From positions 1 through 64,000 of the forward strand of contig DATGUN010000018.1 in assembly GCA_035301285.1 (NCBI GenBank): a DNA stretch of 64,000 nt, given 5' to 3'. The notes under the pieces are model-generated. The model searched no databases and was not told where the DNA came from. It worked only from the letters and a program-made list of their open reading frames with translations. The DNA is from DATGUN01 sp035301285 (GTDB taxonomy: Bacteria > Bacillota > Bacilli > Bacillales > Amphibacillaceae). This document shows positions 8,932 through 17,353 of the stretch, piece after piece; within the stretch, counting starts at the first letter, position 1; every line of letters starts with the position of its first letter. Made by a program: the position numbers and the translations under genes.

Positions 8932-9132
8932 TTATTTTCGGCCGGAATTCATATTTTCTTCAGCGATTTTGATCATTCGTTTGACCATTTCGCCACCCAC
9001 CGATCCGTTCTCACGTGCAGTTGTATCGGCACCAGGTGACACATTCAATTCTGTCGCAATTTCCTGTTTCAACCTGTCCACCGCATTATCTGCGCTTGGC
9101 ACCAACAAATCATTTTTATCATTGTTTGCCAT
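8932..9132 (-). CDS. ssp: Alpha/beta-type small acid-soluble spore protein
   Basis: A 66-residue alpha/beta SASP, which coats spore DNA, switches it to an A-like form and protects it from UV and heat. Both family signatures are present: the germination-protease region (KQEIATELNV) and the DNA-binding helix with ARENGSVGGEMVKRMI. The start follows GAGGAGTG. In the family, expression is by SigG in the forespore; I could see a possible -10-like CATGATA upstream but no convincing -35. This gene shows the organism forms endospores. Confidence 0.95.
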   Translation of the reverse strand: MANNDKNDLLVPSADNAVDRLKQEIATELNVSPGADTTARENGSVGGEMVKRMIKIAEENMNSGRK

Positions 9133-9493
9133 CGTTGATCACTCCTCGGGGATTTGAACAGAAATAATCTGTTCAAGCTTATCATGTGTGAAACATATCA
9201 TTTTAAACCTGTCATTTTTTAGGTGCTTTTTGCGCGGGAAAAGTAAAAAATGTTAACGAATGCCCTGCTTTTAAGAGACGCTTTTTTTTCACCCCTTAAA
9301 AGAAAATCTTATCATGTTATATTTGTTTTTAGTATCAATTTTATAAGTCTTGATAGTTTATATTTATCAAACAAAGATGTAGTATTAAATATGTAGAGAG
9401 CAAGTGAGACACTTTGAAATACCAAATCACCTTAAGGTACCTTATTAAGAACAAACACTTGCCAGCTACAAAAAATAATTGGAGGTGGTTGAA
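9133..9493. other. Intergenic region with two palindromic leaders
   Basis: A 361-bp gap between divergent ssp and the MmgE/PrpD gene. Close to ssp is the inverted repeat TTGAACAGA/TCTGTTCAA (9153-9175), which would form a hairpin in the ssp leader. Close to the plus-strand gene, GCAAGTG (9400-9406) and CACTTGC (9456-9462) flank the palindrome AAGGTACCTT (9434-9443). No further gene is seen. Confidence 0.4.
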
Positions 9494-10885
9494 GTGGTTG
9501 AAAACAATCAAGAAACAATGGTTGAACAATTAGCAGACTGGGTCCATGACATTGACCCCTCCATGCTTTCCGATGAAGCGATGGAAGCTTTGAAAGGAAG
9601 AGTATTAGATGCCATTGGATGTGCAATCGGAGCATTGGAAGGACCACCCATCAAAAACATCAGACAATTGACGGATGAACTTGGTGGAAATGGACACGTC
9701 ACTTTAATCGGAGGTGGAAAAACAACTCCACATCAAGCCAGTTTTTATAATGGGGCGCTTGTCCGTTACCTTGATTTCAATGATTCCTATTTAGCCAAAC
9801 ATGAAACATGTCATCCATCCGATAATGTGGCCCCGGTACTTGCCGGTGCCGAATATTCCCATGCAAGCGGTTTGGAATTTTTATTGGCACTTGGCATTGC
9901 CTATCAGGTCCAATGCCGATTATCCGATATAGCGCCTGTACGTGATCATGGCTTTGATCATACTGTACAAGGCGAATACGGTGCAGCAAGTGGTGTGGCA
10001 AGAGCACTAGGATTGGATAAAGATAAAATAGCAAATGCGGTTGCGATTGCCGGAACCGGCTTCAACTCATTACGCGTGACGCGCACCGGGGATCTGTCCA
10101 ACTGGAAAGGACTCGCCTATCCGAACACAGCGATGGGGGCAACTTTCGCCGGTCTTCTGGCACAATCCGGGATTACCGGTCCCAGAGAAGTCTTTGAAGG
10201 CAATAAAGGATTTATGGACACAATCGCGGGGCAATTTGACATTGATTGGTCCAAAGAAAATATGGAACGTGTCACAAATACAATCATTAAACGATTCAAT
10301 GCTGAAATTCATTCACAAGCTTCGATTGAAGGGTTACTCGAATTGCGTGATGAAATAGATGTCGCTCCAGAAGATATCAAACACATTTATCTGGAAACGT
10401 TTGATGTAGCTTACCATATAATCGGTGGCGGCGAAGAAGGCGGGAAGAAAAATATACGTGTCAAAGAAGAAGCTGACCATTCATTACCATATATGCTTGC
10501 AGCTGCCTATATTGATGGCAATGTCATGCCGGAACAATATGAACCCGATCGTATTGCAAGCGACGATGTCCAACAATTACTGCAGAAAGTGGACGTTACC
10601 GAAAACAAAACGTACAGTGATCGCTTTCCACATGAAATGGCCTGTAAAATAACCATTGAAACAAAAGATGGACAACAATATACCATTGAAAAAAGTGATT
10701 ATGAAGGGTTTCAGACACGTCCCGCCAGTAGGGAAACATTGATGAAAAAGTATCATCAATTAACGAAAAACATTGATCCTGAATTAGCCGACGCCATTGC
10801 AGATGTCATTTGGAACCTTGAAACGAAAAATGTATCTGATTTAACCAATTTGCTTGGAAAAATAACGATAAAGGATGGGGAGTAA
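9494..10885 (+). CDS. MmgE/PrpD family dehydratase-like protein
   Basis: About 463 residues with the MmgE/PrpD fold, the family of 2-methylcitrate dehydratase (PrpD) and MmgE; members also include aconitate decarboxylase. The start is taken as GTG 9494, five bases after GGAGGTGG. Family features include DAIGCAIGALEG near the N-terminus, the DSYLAKHETCHPSDNVAPVL-type segment with metal or substrate residues, and TMGATFA-like glycine-rich turns. It is not beside prpB, prpC or mmgD, so it is probably not the methylcitrate-cycle enzyme. It forms a tight two-gene operon with the next gene, whose start comes one base after its stop codon. Confidence 0.8.
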   Translation: MVENNQETMVEQLADWVHDIDPSMLSDEAMEALKGRVLDAIGCAIGALEGPPIKNIRQLTDELGGNGHVTLIGGGKTTPHQASFYNGALVRYLDFNDSYLAKHETCHPSDNVAPVLAGAEYSHASGLEFLLALGIAYQVQCRLSDIAPVRDHGFDHTVQGEYGAASGVARALGLDKDKIANAVAIAGTGFNSLRVTRTGDLSNWKGLAYPNTAMGATFAGLLAQSGITGPREVFEGNKGFMDTIAGQFDIDWSKENMERVTNTIIKRFNAEIHSQASIEGLLELRDEIDVAPEDIKHIYLETFDVAYHIIGGGEEGGKKNIRVKEEADHSLPYMLAAAYIDGNVMPEQYEPDRIASDDVQQLLQKVDVTENKTYSDRFPHEMACKITIETKDGQQYTIEKSDYEGFQTRPASRETLMKKYHQLTKNIDPELADAIADVIWNLETKNVSDLTNLLGKITIKDGE

Positions 10886-10886
10886 C

Positions 10887-11711
10887 ATGAATAACAATAA
10901 AGCTTTTAAAGAACTCCGTATGAATGGACGCCAAGACAAACCACGTCATATGGGGGTTACTGAAATCCGGGGGCCCTATTACAGTGTGATGGGAAAACGT
11001 TATTTGCGTGATATTTTGGAAACAATGGGTGAATATGTGGATATCCTGAAGTTCGCCGGTGGTGCTTTCACACTTTATCCAGAAAAAGAATTGAAGGAGA
11101 TTCTTGATATAGCCCATGAATATGATGTCAAAGTCTCGACAGGGGGTTTCATGGAATCCGTCATCCCACAAGGCGCCCATGCGGTGGATCACTATATCAG
11201 TGAATGTAAGCGGGTTGGCTTTGATATCATTGAAATTTCCACCGGCTTCATCACTATTCCGACAGACGATATTGTACGTCTGGTTGACCGTGTTCAAAAA
11301 GCTGGACTCCTTGCCAAACCGGAAATCGGTATTCAATTCGGTGCCGGGGGCACGAACACAGCAGAGCAAAACGAAGCAGCAGGAACAATGGATCCAAAAC
11401 AAGCCATCGAAACCGGCAAGCGTTGTCTTGATGCAGGTGCATATATGCTGATGATCGAATCAGAAGGTATCACTGAAAGTGTGCATGAATGGCGTACCGA
11501 AGCTGCCACACAGTTCGCATCAGAACTTGGCACCGAAAACATCATGTTTGAAGCGTCCGATCCAGATGTCTTCCACTGGTATATCAAAAACTATGGTCCG
11601 GAAGTCAACTTATTCGTCGACCATAGCCAAATCGTTCAGTTGGAAGGATTACGCCGCGGCATATGGGGTAATAATGACTTATGGGGCCGTGTTCTTACTT
11701 TTGATAGATAA
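10887..11711 (+). CDS. Phosphosulfolactate synthase (ComA/YitD) family protein
   Basis: A 274-residue TIM-barrel protein of the ComA family. Known members condense phosphoenolpyruvate with sulfite to (2R)-phosphosulfolactate, in archaeal coenzyme M synthesis and, as YitD, in sulfolactate formation in Bacillus spores. Family segments are VDILKFAGG, TGGFMESV, GFDIIEISTGF, PEIGIQFGAGG and the C-terminal LFVDHSQIVQLEGLR-like region. The start ATG 10887 follows GGGGAG. The pairing with an MmgE/PrpD gene, and the absence of ComB/ComC-like partners, suggests a pathway other than coenzyme M; the true substrate is uncertain. A terminator follows. Confidence 0.85.
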   Translation: MNNNKAFKELRMNGRQDKPRHMGVTEIRGPYYSVMGKRYLRDILETMGEYVDILKFAGGAFTLYPEKELKEILDIAHEYDVKVSTGGFMESVIPQGAHAVDHYISECKRVGFDIIEISTGFITIPTDDIVRLVDRVQKAGLLAKPEIGIQFGAGGTNTAEQNEAAGTMDPKQAIETGKRCLDAGAYMLMIESEGITESVHEWRTEAATQFASELGTENIMFEASDPDVFHWYIKNYGPEVNLFVDHSQIVQLEGLRRGIWGNNDLWGRVLTFDR

Positions 11712-11735
11712 CTAAAAGGATTGACAGAACCACAT

Positions 11736-11777
11736 GAAAAACCTCGTTCAGGGAAATTCTCCAGGACGAGGTTTTTC
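11736..11777 (+). terminator. Rho-independent terminator
   Basis: GAAAAACCTCGT and ACGAGGTTTTTC pair, with an inner CAGG/CCTG-like loop region, and T-rich sequence follows. It ends the MmgE/PrpD-ComA operon. Confidence 0.8.
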
Positions 11778-11826
11778 TTACTATAATATGGGATACATTG
11801 TCCTTACTGAATCCTTGGCCAAAAAA

Positions 11827-11985
11827 TTACCATGATACACTCTTCAATGATCGGATCAAATCATATTCCATTATAATTTGTTCATGCTGTTTCTGATACC
11901 GCTGTCTGTCAATGGCCTTCATCTTCTTCGCACTTTTCGCATGATGTCGTTTGTATTGTCTGATTTTATTTTTAACCGCCACCAT
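11827..11985 (-). CDS. Small basic protein (52 aa), paralog of the one at 15291
   Basis: A 52-residue ORF too short for standard cut-offs, with CCGGAGGTGAAT before its ATG (11985). The N-terminal half is strongly basic (VKNKIRQYKRHHAKSAKK), the C-terminal half is a mixed-charge helix ending MEYDLIRSLKSVSW. It has exactly the same length as the protein encoded at 15291-15449 and shares KNK near the start, QR and EQ in the middle and the ending (M/L)(E/D)YD(L/V)IR. I do not recognise the family; nucleic-acid or membrane binding is only a guess from the charge. Confidence 0.6.
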   Translation of the reverse strand: MVAVKNKIRQYKRHHAKSAKKMKAIDRQRYQKQHEQIIMEYDLIRSLKSVSW

Positions 11986-12244
11986 ATTCACCTCCGGAAA
12001 ATTCATCCTTCTTGACCTCTTGCATCCATCATACGTTCATACGGCATTTTATTCGACGTACCACAGAATGAAAATAACTCAACCTTTAGACGGTCAACAC
12101 CTCAGCCTTCCAGTTTGGAACATGCCATTCCACTACCCTGAAAAATAGAGTCAAGAGGTTTTGGTGATTACGGTAGCTTTTTTTGACGGGCTAAAACCCT
12201 GACAGGAATAAATCTTCCATCAAGGTGACATAGCAATGATGGCG

Positions 12245-12586
12245 TTACATGAATGATTTTTGCTCACCTTGGCCACTTTTTGTATAGGATGCAGGGACTT
12301 GATGTGTTTTTTCCAAAATCAATTGGTAATTTCGTTCAAGCGCCGAAACGTATTTATATATTAAATAGATGACTAAAACAAATTGAATGCCCACCGAGAC
12401 AAACATTAAAGCAGGATGAAAAGTGAAATTCAACATATACATAGCGATCATGAACATGAATTGGACAACTGTAAACGCCAAACTGCGTAACATTATTGCA
12501 AGGGCCATCACCAATATCATGATAATAAGTACCAGGGGCAATGTCCCGACAACATCATTGAAAGTAAAATTGAAAACTGGACTCAT
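12245..12586 (-). CDS. Small three-helix membrane protein, unknown function
   Basis: A 113-residue protein with three hydrophobic segments (about residues 15-35, 37-55 and 57-80) and a charged C-terminal tail. The start follows TTAGGAGGATG. The arrangement is one of many short Bacillaceae membrane proteins; I do not recognise a family. It is monocistronic, divergent from the Rieske oxidoreductase gene. Confidence 0.7.
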   Translation of the reverse strand: MSPVFNFTFNDVVGTLPLVLIIMILVMALAIMLRSLAFTVVQFMFMIAMYMLNFTFHPALMFVSVGIQFVLVIYLIYKYVSALERNYQLILEKTHQVPASYTKSGQGEQKSFM

Positions 12587-12806
12587 TTCATCATCCTCCT
12601 AATCATATGACTTACAACTTCATCTACAGTATAAAAAGATAGCCATTCAATTACCTTGACCTGGATCAATTTTCAAGCTTTTTCATAAAAAAATGAACGG
12701 GTGCTTCGACATCTTCAAAATTCAAGCAGTCAACCTGACATGTCGCATACGAGACATATTTATGGATAAACTAATGGTATATCACATAAGTAATGGAGTG
12801 TACACA

Positions 12807-14378
12807 ATGAAAAACCAAAAATCTAAACTACCTGACGAATCCCGGTCTTATTGGCGTGATGATATCTCCTTACCATCTTTCCCAACATTAGAAAAGGATG
12901 AAAGAGCAGATGTTGCCATCGTCGGCGCAGGACTGACGGGTATAACGGCCGCATACCTATTGGCGAAAGAAGGGAAGCATGTCGTTCTGATCGAGGCTGA
13001 CAGTGTGCTGAATGGAACAACCGGCCATACAACTGCGAAAATCACGGCCCAACACGGGGTTATCTACGATGAACTCATGACGAATGCTGGCAAAAACATT
13101 GCAAGACTTTATTATGAAGCCAATAAAGAGGCTCTCGATTTTATGACTGACACCATCAATGAACTTGAAATCGATTGTGATCATCAAAAACAGGATGCCT
13201 ATATATATGCAACAACTGCACTGGCTGAGGATAAAATCTCAAGAGAAGCGAGAGCCTATCAAAAATTGGGCATTCCAGGTGAAGTTGTCGACAAACTGCC
13301 TATTCCGATTTCTATCAAAAAAGGACTTATGATGCCTGAGCAAGCTCAATTCCACCCGTTGAAGTATGCCAAGGCGCTCATCGAAGAATTGGTCCGTCGG
13401 GACGTGAGAATCTATGAACATACTGCCGCTGTCGATATTGAAAAAGGGGAGCACCCTTCTGTCTTGACACGGAATAATTATCGGATTAAAGCCGATAACA
13501 TTTTGCAATGCACCCATTTCCCTTTTTACGAAGGTTATGGACTTTATTCAACACGTATTTATGCCGAACGATCATATGTCGTTGCAGCTAAGATCAAACA
13601 ACCGTATTCGGGAGGGATGTATCTGAGTGCCGACAATGACACACGTTCCTTACGCCCAATCCAAATCAACGGTGAGGATATGATCCTGATTGTCGGCGCC
13701 GGACATAAAACCGGTCAGGGAAAAAAGAAAACCACAGAATACTACCAAACACTGGAAACGTTCGGTGATGAGACTTTCGGAATTGAATCCATTCCCTATA
13801 GATGGTCGGCGCAGGATTTGACATCTTTGGATAAATTACCATATGTCGGCAGTCTAACAGAAGAAAACCCCAACATTTTAATGGCAACAGGCTATCGCAA
13901 ATGGGGCATGACCAATAGCACAGCAGCGGCAATATTAATGCGGGACATGGTACTCAGGAAGAAAAATAATTATAAGCAGGTATACACGCCCTCCCGTTTT
14001 CACGCCAACCCCAGCATCAAAACATTTTTGAGGGAAAACACGAATGTCGCCGCACAATTGATCAAAGGTAAAATGGAAACGGGATATGTCGATCCAGATG
14101 ATTTAAAACCCGATGAAGGAGCTGTCACCATCATAAAAGGTCAACGCAAAGGACTATACAAAGATACACAAGGTGACGTATTCATGGTTGATACGACTTG
14201 TACGCATGTCGGTTGTGAAGTGAACTGGAATGAAGCGGAAAAAACGTGGGATTGCCCTTGTCATGGATCGCGTTTTTCATACACGGGAGAAGTCATTGAA
14301 GGCCCAGCAGAAAAACCTCTTAAACAATATGATTATACGATGTTGGATAACCTGACTTCAGAGGATTCCGGATATTGA
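12807..14378 (+). CDS. yhfW: FAD-dependent oxidoreductase with C-terminal Rieske domain
   Basis: A two-domain protein of 523 residues. Residues 35-400 are a DAO-type FAD oxidoreductase with the dinucleotide motif GAGLTG (40-45) and ATGYRKWGMTNS near its end. Residues from about 430 form a Rieske [2Fe-2S] domain with ligands Cys465, His467, Cys483 and His486 in CTHVGC and CPCHGSRF; Cys470 and Cys485 would form the stabilising disulfide. This is the layout of B. subtilis YhfW, whose electron partner is unknown. The ORF is open to 12693, but GGAGTG lies only before ATG 12807. Without a signal peptide it should be cytoplasmic. Confidence 0.9.
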   Translation: MKNQKSKLPDESRSYWRDDISLPSFPTLEKDERADVAIVGAGLTGITAAYLLAKEGKHVVLIEADSVLNGTTGHTTAKITAQHGVIYDELMTNAGKNIARLYYEANKEALDFMTDTINELEIDCDHQKQDAYIYATTALAEDKISREARAYQKLGIPGEVVDKLPIPISIKKGLMMPEQAQFHPLKYAKALIEELVRRDVRIYEHTAAVDIEKGEHPSVLTRNNYRIKADNILQCTHFPFYEGYGLYSTRIYAERSYVVAAKIKQPYSGGMYLSADNDTRSLRPIQINGEDMILIVGAGHKTGQGKKKTTEYYQTLETFGDETFGIESIPYRWSAQDLTSLDKLPYVGSLTEENPNILMATGYRKWGMTNSTAAAILMRDMVLRKKNNYKQVYTPSRFHANPSIKTFLRENTNVAAQLIKGKMETGYVDPDDLKPDEGAVTIIKGQRKGLYKDTQGDVFMVDTTCTHVGCEVNWNEAEKTWDCPCHGSRFSYTGEVIEGPAEKPLKQYDYTMLDNLTSEDSGY

Positions 14379-14520
14379 ATTGATTGAAGCATTACCTGCA
14401 TGAATTAAAATGGTTGGCTGTCGAAAATAACAAGGCATAGACCATTTGACAGGAAATTAGGCACACTTCCCAATCATTATCATAGGCTATAACCGATGAT
14501 AAAATTAGAGAGGTGATTGG

Positions 14521-15189
14521 ATGGCTGTCTCCTATATGGATTTCACGGCAAACGATTTACAGTTTAAAGCAAACATGCAGGATCATTTGCTCTTCAAAAA
14601 GAATGATGCAAATTATGTGAATGAACTGGGGATCGAACAACTTAACACGATCGGAAATATGACACTGCTTGATATTTATTTGAGCAACGGAAATATGTTC
14701 GAAGCGCATTATCACCAAAATGCGTCTGAACTCATCTACTGTATAACTGGTTCGGCAACCGTATCAATGATCAACCCTGATACTGATAAGTTGATCGAAG
14801 TTGATATAACGCCCCAAGAAGTTGCCAGTATACCACAAGGATGGTGGCATTATATAACGGCTACAGCCAATGATACACATCTTTTGTCTACATTTGATAC
14901 ACCGCTGTTGCAAACCACCTTTGGCTCTCAAATCCTGCGCATCATGCCTAAAGGTGCTCTTGCCCATATGTATTGTCTCGATGAAGAAACAGTCGAAGCT
15001 GCACTTGACCCCATTAATGCGACGGTCATTATTGGCCCGCCGGATGATTGTGTAAAAGGACATAAAGATAACAAAAACCAAAACAAGGATAAACAAGACA
15101 TGAACCATACGCCTCCGGAAACAAAAGCCAAACGGACCTGGCAGCCTTATATACCACCGTTTCCCGGAGCCTATTACCCTGAGCGTTAA
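14521..15189 (+). CDS. Cupin-domain protein with Lys/Asn-rich tail
   Basis: A 222-residue protein with a single cupin barrel (about 45-150) of the oxalate-decarboxylase-like type: metal-ligand motif 1 is HYHQNASELIYCITG and motif 2 is PQGWWHYI. A polar linker (KDNKNQNKDKQD) and a Pro/Tyr-rich ending (IPPFPGAYYPER) follow; such tails occur in spore-coat-associated Bacillus proteins, but that is only suggestive. The start follows AGAGGTGATTGG. Enzyme activity cannot be deduced. A terminator follows at 15198. Confidence 0.75.
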   Translation: MAVSYMDFTANDLQFKANMQDHLLFKKNDANYVNELGIEQLNTIGNMTLLDIYLSNGNMFEAHYHQNASELIYCITGSATVSMINPDTDKLIEVDITPQEVASIPQGWWHYITATANDTHLLSTFDTPLLQTTFGSQILRIMPKGALAHMYCLDEETVEAALDPINATVIIGPPDDCVKGHKDNKNQNKDKQDMNHTPPETKAKRTWQPYIPPFPGAYYPER

Positions 15190-15197
15190 GATGATTG

Positions 15198-15226
15198 ACA
15201 GGAATCGATTGGTTCCTGTTTTTTCT
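15198..15226 (+). terminator. Rho-independent terminator
   Basis: ACAGGAA and TTCCTGT pair around a short loop, followed by TTTTT, just after the cupin gene. Confidence 0.75.
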
Positions 15227-15234
15227 ATTGAAGA

Positions 15235-15267
15235 TAAAAAAAGAGAACCAGACTACACTGATTCTCT
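15235..15267 (-). terminator. Terminator of the small basic-protein gene
   Basis: On the minus strand AGAGAA pairs with TTCTCT over a 14-nt loop and is followed by a run of seven U; it lies 23 bp after the stop of the 52-aa gene. Confidence 0.65.
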
Positions 15268-15290
15268 CATCATATATTTCCGTCGATTGC

Positions 15291-15449
15291 TTATAGAGGT
15301 CTGATTGTTGCACGGATCACATCGTAATCCAATAAAATTCTTTCGCGTTCCAATTGTTCTTCATTTCTTTGATACGCATACTCAGCACTTTTATGATTAA
15401 ACATCAATTTATTGGACCTCTTTTTATTATGCTTATTTTTTAAACGCAT
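15291..15449 (-). CDS. Small basic protein (52 aa), paralog of the one at 11827
   Basis: A 52-residue ORF with GAAAGGAAG before its ATG (15449). The N-terminus is Lys/Arg/Asn-rich (MRLKNKHNKKRSNK), the C-terminal half is a charged helix ending LLDYDVIRATIRPL. It matches the 52-aa protein at 11827-11985 in length, layout and the YD(V/L)IR ending, so both belong to one small unrecognised family. Its own terminator and a TetR-type operator candidate 24 bp upstream of the start support that it is a regulated gene. Confidence 0.65.
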   Translation of the reverse strand: MRLKNKHNKKRSNKLMFNHKSAEYAYQRNEEQLERERILLDYDVIRATIRPL

Positions 15450-15472
15450 TATGTTCACTTCCTTTCATAGTT

Positions 15473-15491
15473 AAAATGACTGGTCGGTTTA
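15473..15491. promoter_or_regulatory. Candidate TetR-family operator upstream of the 52-aa gene
   Basis: Reads AAAATGACTGGTCGGTTTA, a partly palindromic TetR-type site. The core TGACTGG and the ending GTTTAT recur at 16188-16208, upstream of the adjacent TetR gene. Confidence 0.45.
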
Positions 15492-15547
15492 TTTAATAAA
15501 CGACACTCAACATCTATATGAATTCATTTCTCTATTTATGAATGAAT

Positions 15548-16150
15548 TTACAATAAATATGCCAACATCACTTTTTCCATTTCTCTTATATGGTCTTCCA
15601 GTTTGGCCTCATCATACCCGATAATAGCATGCAACCATATTCCATCATGCAAAGACCAGAACATTTCGGAAGCCTGTCCGGGGTCGATATCTTGCTTGAA
15701 CTCGCCCATCTGTTGCCCTTCTTCGATAATTTCTTTGATCATGTAAAATATGACATCAAAGCGTTCCTTTAAAATATGTTGGACATCTGGTGATCCAGTT
15801 GAATACAACCAAAATTCTACATGCACACGCATGAGTTTCTTCTTGTTCACACTATACGGAATATCTGTATTGATCCAGTATTTCAGTTTTTCAAGCGGGC
15901 TTTCGATTTGAGCTAAAGCTGCTTTCAATCTATCCTGGGTCTTTCTTTGTTCATGGCGCAAAATACCAATGAAAATATCCTCTTTACTCTCAAAGTAATT
16001 ATAAACGGAACCTTTGCTTAAACGAGCGAACTTAACGATATCGTCAACTGTGGAAGCATAGTATCCTTTGACCGAAAAACATTCCAATGCTGCCTTCAGT
16101 ATGGATATCCGCCGTTCTTCCTTTGCTTCTTCTGAAATTTTTGGCGCCAT
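15548..16150 (-). CDS. TetR/AcrR family transcriptional regulator
   Basis: A 200-residue TetR-type repressor. The N-terminal helix-turn-helix (about residues 10-55) contains the family signature ending SKGSVYNYFESKEDIF. The C-terminal ligand-binding domain has several aromatics (FWLYSTG, FWSLHDGIWLHAIIG), suggesting a hydrophobic effector. The start follows the weak site CAGGGTGAAC. Similar partial palindromes lie upstream of this gene (16188) and upstream of the neighbouring 52-aa gene (15473), which fits autoregulation and control of that neighbour. The effector is not predictable. Confidence 0.92.
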   Translation of the reverse strand: MAPKISEEAKEERRISILKAALECFSVKGYYASTVDDIVKFARLSKGSVYNYFESKEDIFIGILRHEQRKTQDRLKAALAQIESPLEKLKYWINTDIPYSVNKKKLMRVHVEFWLYSTGSPDVQHILKERFDVIFYMIKEIIEEGQQMGEFKQDIDPGQASEMFWSLHDGIWLHAIIGYDEAKLEDHIREMEKVMLAYLL

Positions 16151-16187
16151 GTATGTTCACCCTGCTTATTAATCAGCTTCCATAAAT

Positions 16188-16208
16188 AAAACTGACTGGA
16201 TAGTTTAT
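16188..16208. promoter_or_regulatory. Candidate TetR-family operator upstream of the tetR gene
   Basis: Contains TGACTGGATAGTTTAT, sharing TGACTGG and GTTTAT with the site at 15473. It lies 38 bp before the regulator's start, where an autoregulatory operator would be expected. Confidence 0.45.
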
Positions 16209-16307
16209 ATATATAATACATCATGAACCCTATTATTTCAAGCCACTTGCCCAATAAAATTGTGAAGGTTTATTGACAACTGATTTACAATTGAAAAAAG
16301 GATTCGA

Positions 16308-16643
16308 TCACACACGAGATTGTTTCAGTTCATGCGCCCAAACAGTTATTTCCGGATCCCAAACGGCACTTTCATGAATGGATGTAATGCCTTCTTTATA
16401 TGCTTTTAAATCCACATAGCCTTCATTTTTAGCATCTGTCTCTGTCACGTCACCAAGTTTCTGCGGATAGACATCTGTCACTTCAAATGTAACACCATTC
16501 AGAATAACCGTATCTCCAACATCAGCATAACGATCATTCCTGCGAACGGATGTCTTTTGTCCATTTTTCAGTTTTTCAATATCTTCTGGAATGGTAACCA
16601 ACTTATCAATATCATATTTTTCCGGCCATTTTTGCTGTTTCAT
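16308..16643 (-). CDS. ASCH-domain protein
   Basis: A 111-residue ASCH-fold protein, a family related to PUA domains and expected to bind RNA or nucleotides. Family features are GQKTSVRRNDRYADVGD, then a beta-strand region and TETDAKNEGYVDLKAY. The start is ATG 16643; a GTG nine bases upstream overlaps the ribosome binding site GGGGAGTG and is rejected. It is monocistronic. The biological role is unknown. Confidence 0.75.
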   Translation of the reverse strand: MKQQKWPEKYDIDKLVTIPEDIEKLKNGQKTSVRRNDRYADVGDTVILNGVTFEVTDVYPQKLGDVTETDAKNEGYVDLKAYKEGITSIHESAVWDPEITVWAHELKQSRV

Positions 16644-16845
16644 TTGCGTCACTCCCCTTCGAAAGTTATTGGAACAAGACGTCTTACATCATTCTATTAT
16701 CGATTACTTTTAAAAATGTTCCTTCTTTATTATACCCTGTTAAAACAAGAACAAACATGGCACCTGTCACAAAAACATGACAAATACAACACATACTTGT
16801 ACAATGTAATTAATGTATATCATAGATTTCGAGGAGGAATAACAG

Positions 16846-17304
16846 ATGCCGGAAGGGACATACACAAAAGAAATACATATTCCCCGTGAAACCATCTGGA
16901 ACTTCATTAAAGATATGGACCACTGGGCACCGCTGGTTCCAGGCTATATTGCACACCATATTCGCGATGAAAAACAATCAACATGGAAATTTAACGGTGA
17001 CCTTGGTTTCATCCAAAAGAAAATCGAGCTACGTGTCGATATCACCGAATGGAAAGAACCATCACTTGTTACGTTTCAACTTAAAGGATTGAATGAGAAG
17101 TTTTCTGGAAACGGTTATTTCCAAGCACATGAAAAGTCTGACTCCACAACGAATATTACAGGACATCTGGCTATTACCGCAAAGGGATTGAAAGGGGCAT
17201 TGATCAATGGTGTCTTAAAAACATTTGTCCCGAATCTCACACGTGAACTAACGACAAATATCAGTGAAAAAATACAGTCCATCGAAGCTGCCCAAAACGA
17301 ATAA
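16846..17304 (+). CDS. SRPBCC (CoxG-like) family protein
   Basis: A 152-residue START/SRPBCC-fold protein resembling carbon-monoxide-dehydrogenase subunit G. The family start (hydrophobic beta-strand followed by ETIWNFIKDMDHWAPLVPGY) and the later INGVLKTFVPNLTRELTTNI helix are present. There are no CO dehydrogenase genes nearby, so it is one of the stand-alone Bacillaceae members that may bind a lipid or other hydrophobic ligand. The start follows GAGGAGGAATAACAG. A terminator follows. Confidence 0.8.
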   Translation: MPEGTYTKEIHIPRETIWNFIKDMDHWAPLVPGYIAHHIRDEKQSTWKFNGDLGFIQKKIELRVDITEWKEPSLVTFQLKGLNEKFSGNGYFQAHEKSDSTTNITGHLAITAKGLKGALINGVLKTFVPNLTRELTTNISEKIQSIEAAQNE

Positions 17305-17306
17305 AA

Positions 17307-17342
17307 TACCCCAAAAGGCAATTCATATTTGCTTTTGGGGTA
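17307..17342. terminator. Bidirectional terminator
   Basis: TACCCCAAAAGGC and GCTTTTGGGGTA pair around an 11-nt loop between the convergent SRPBCC and DUF4956 genes. Confidence 0.75.
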
Positions 17343-17353
17343 AATGCCATATA

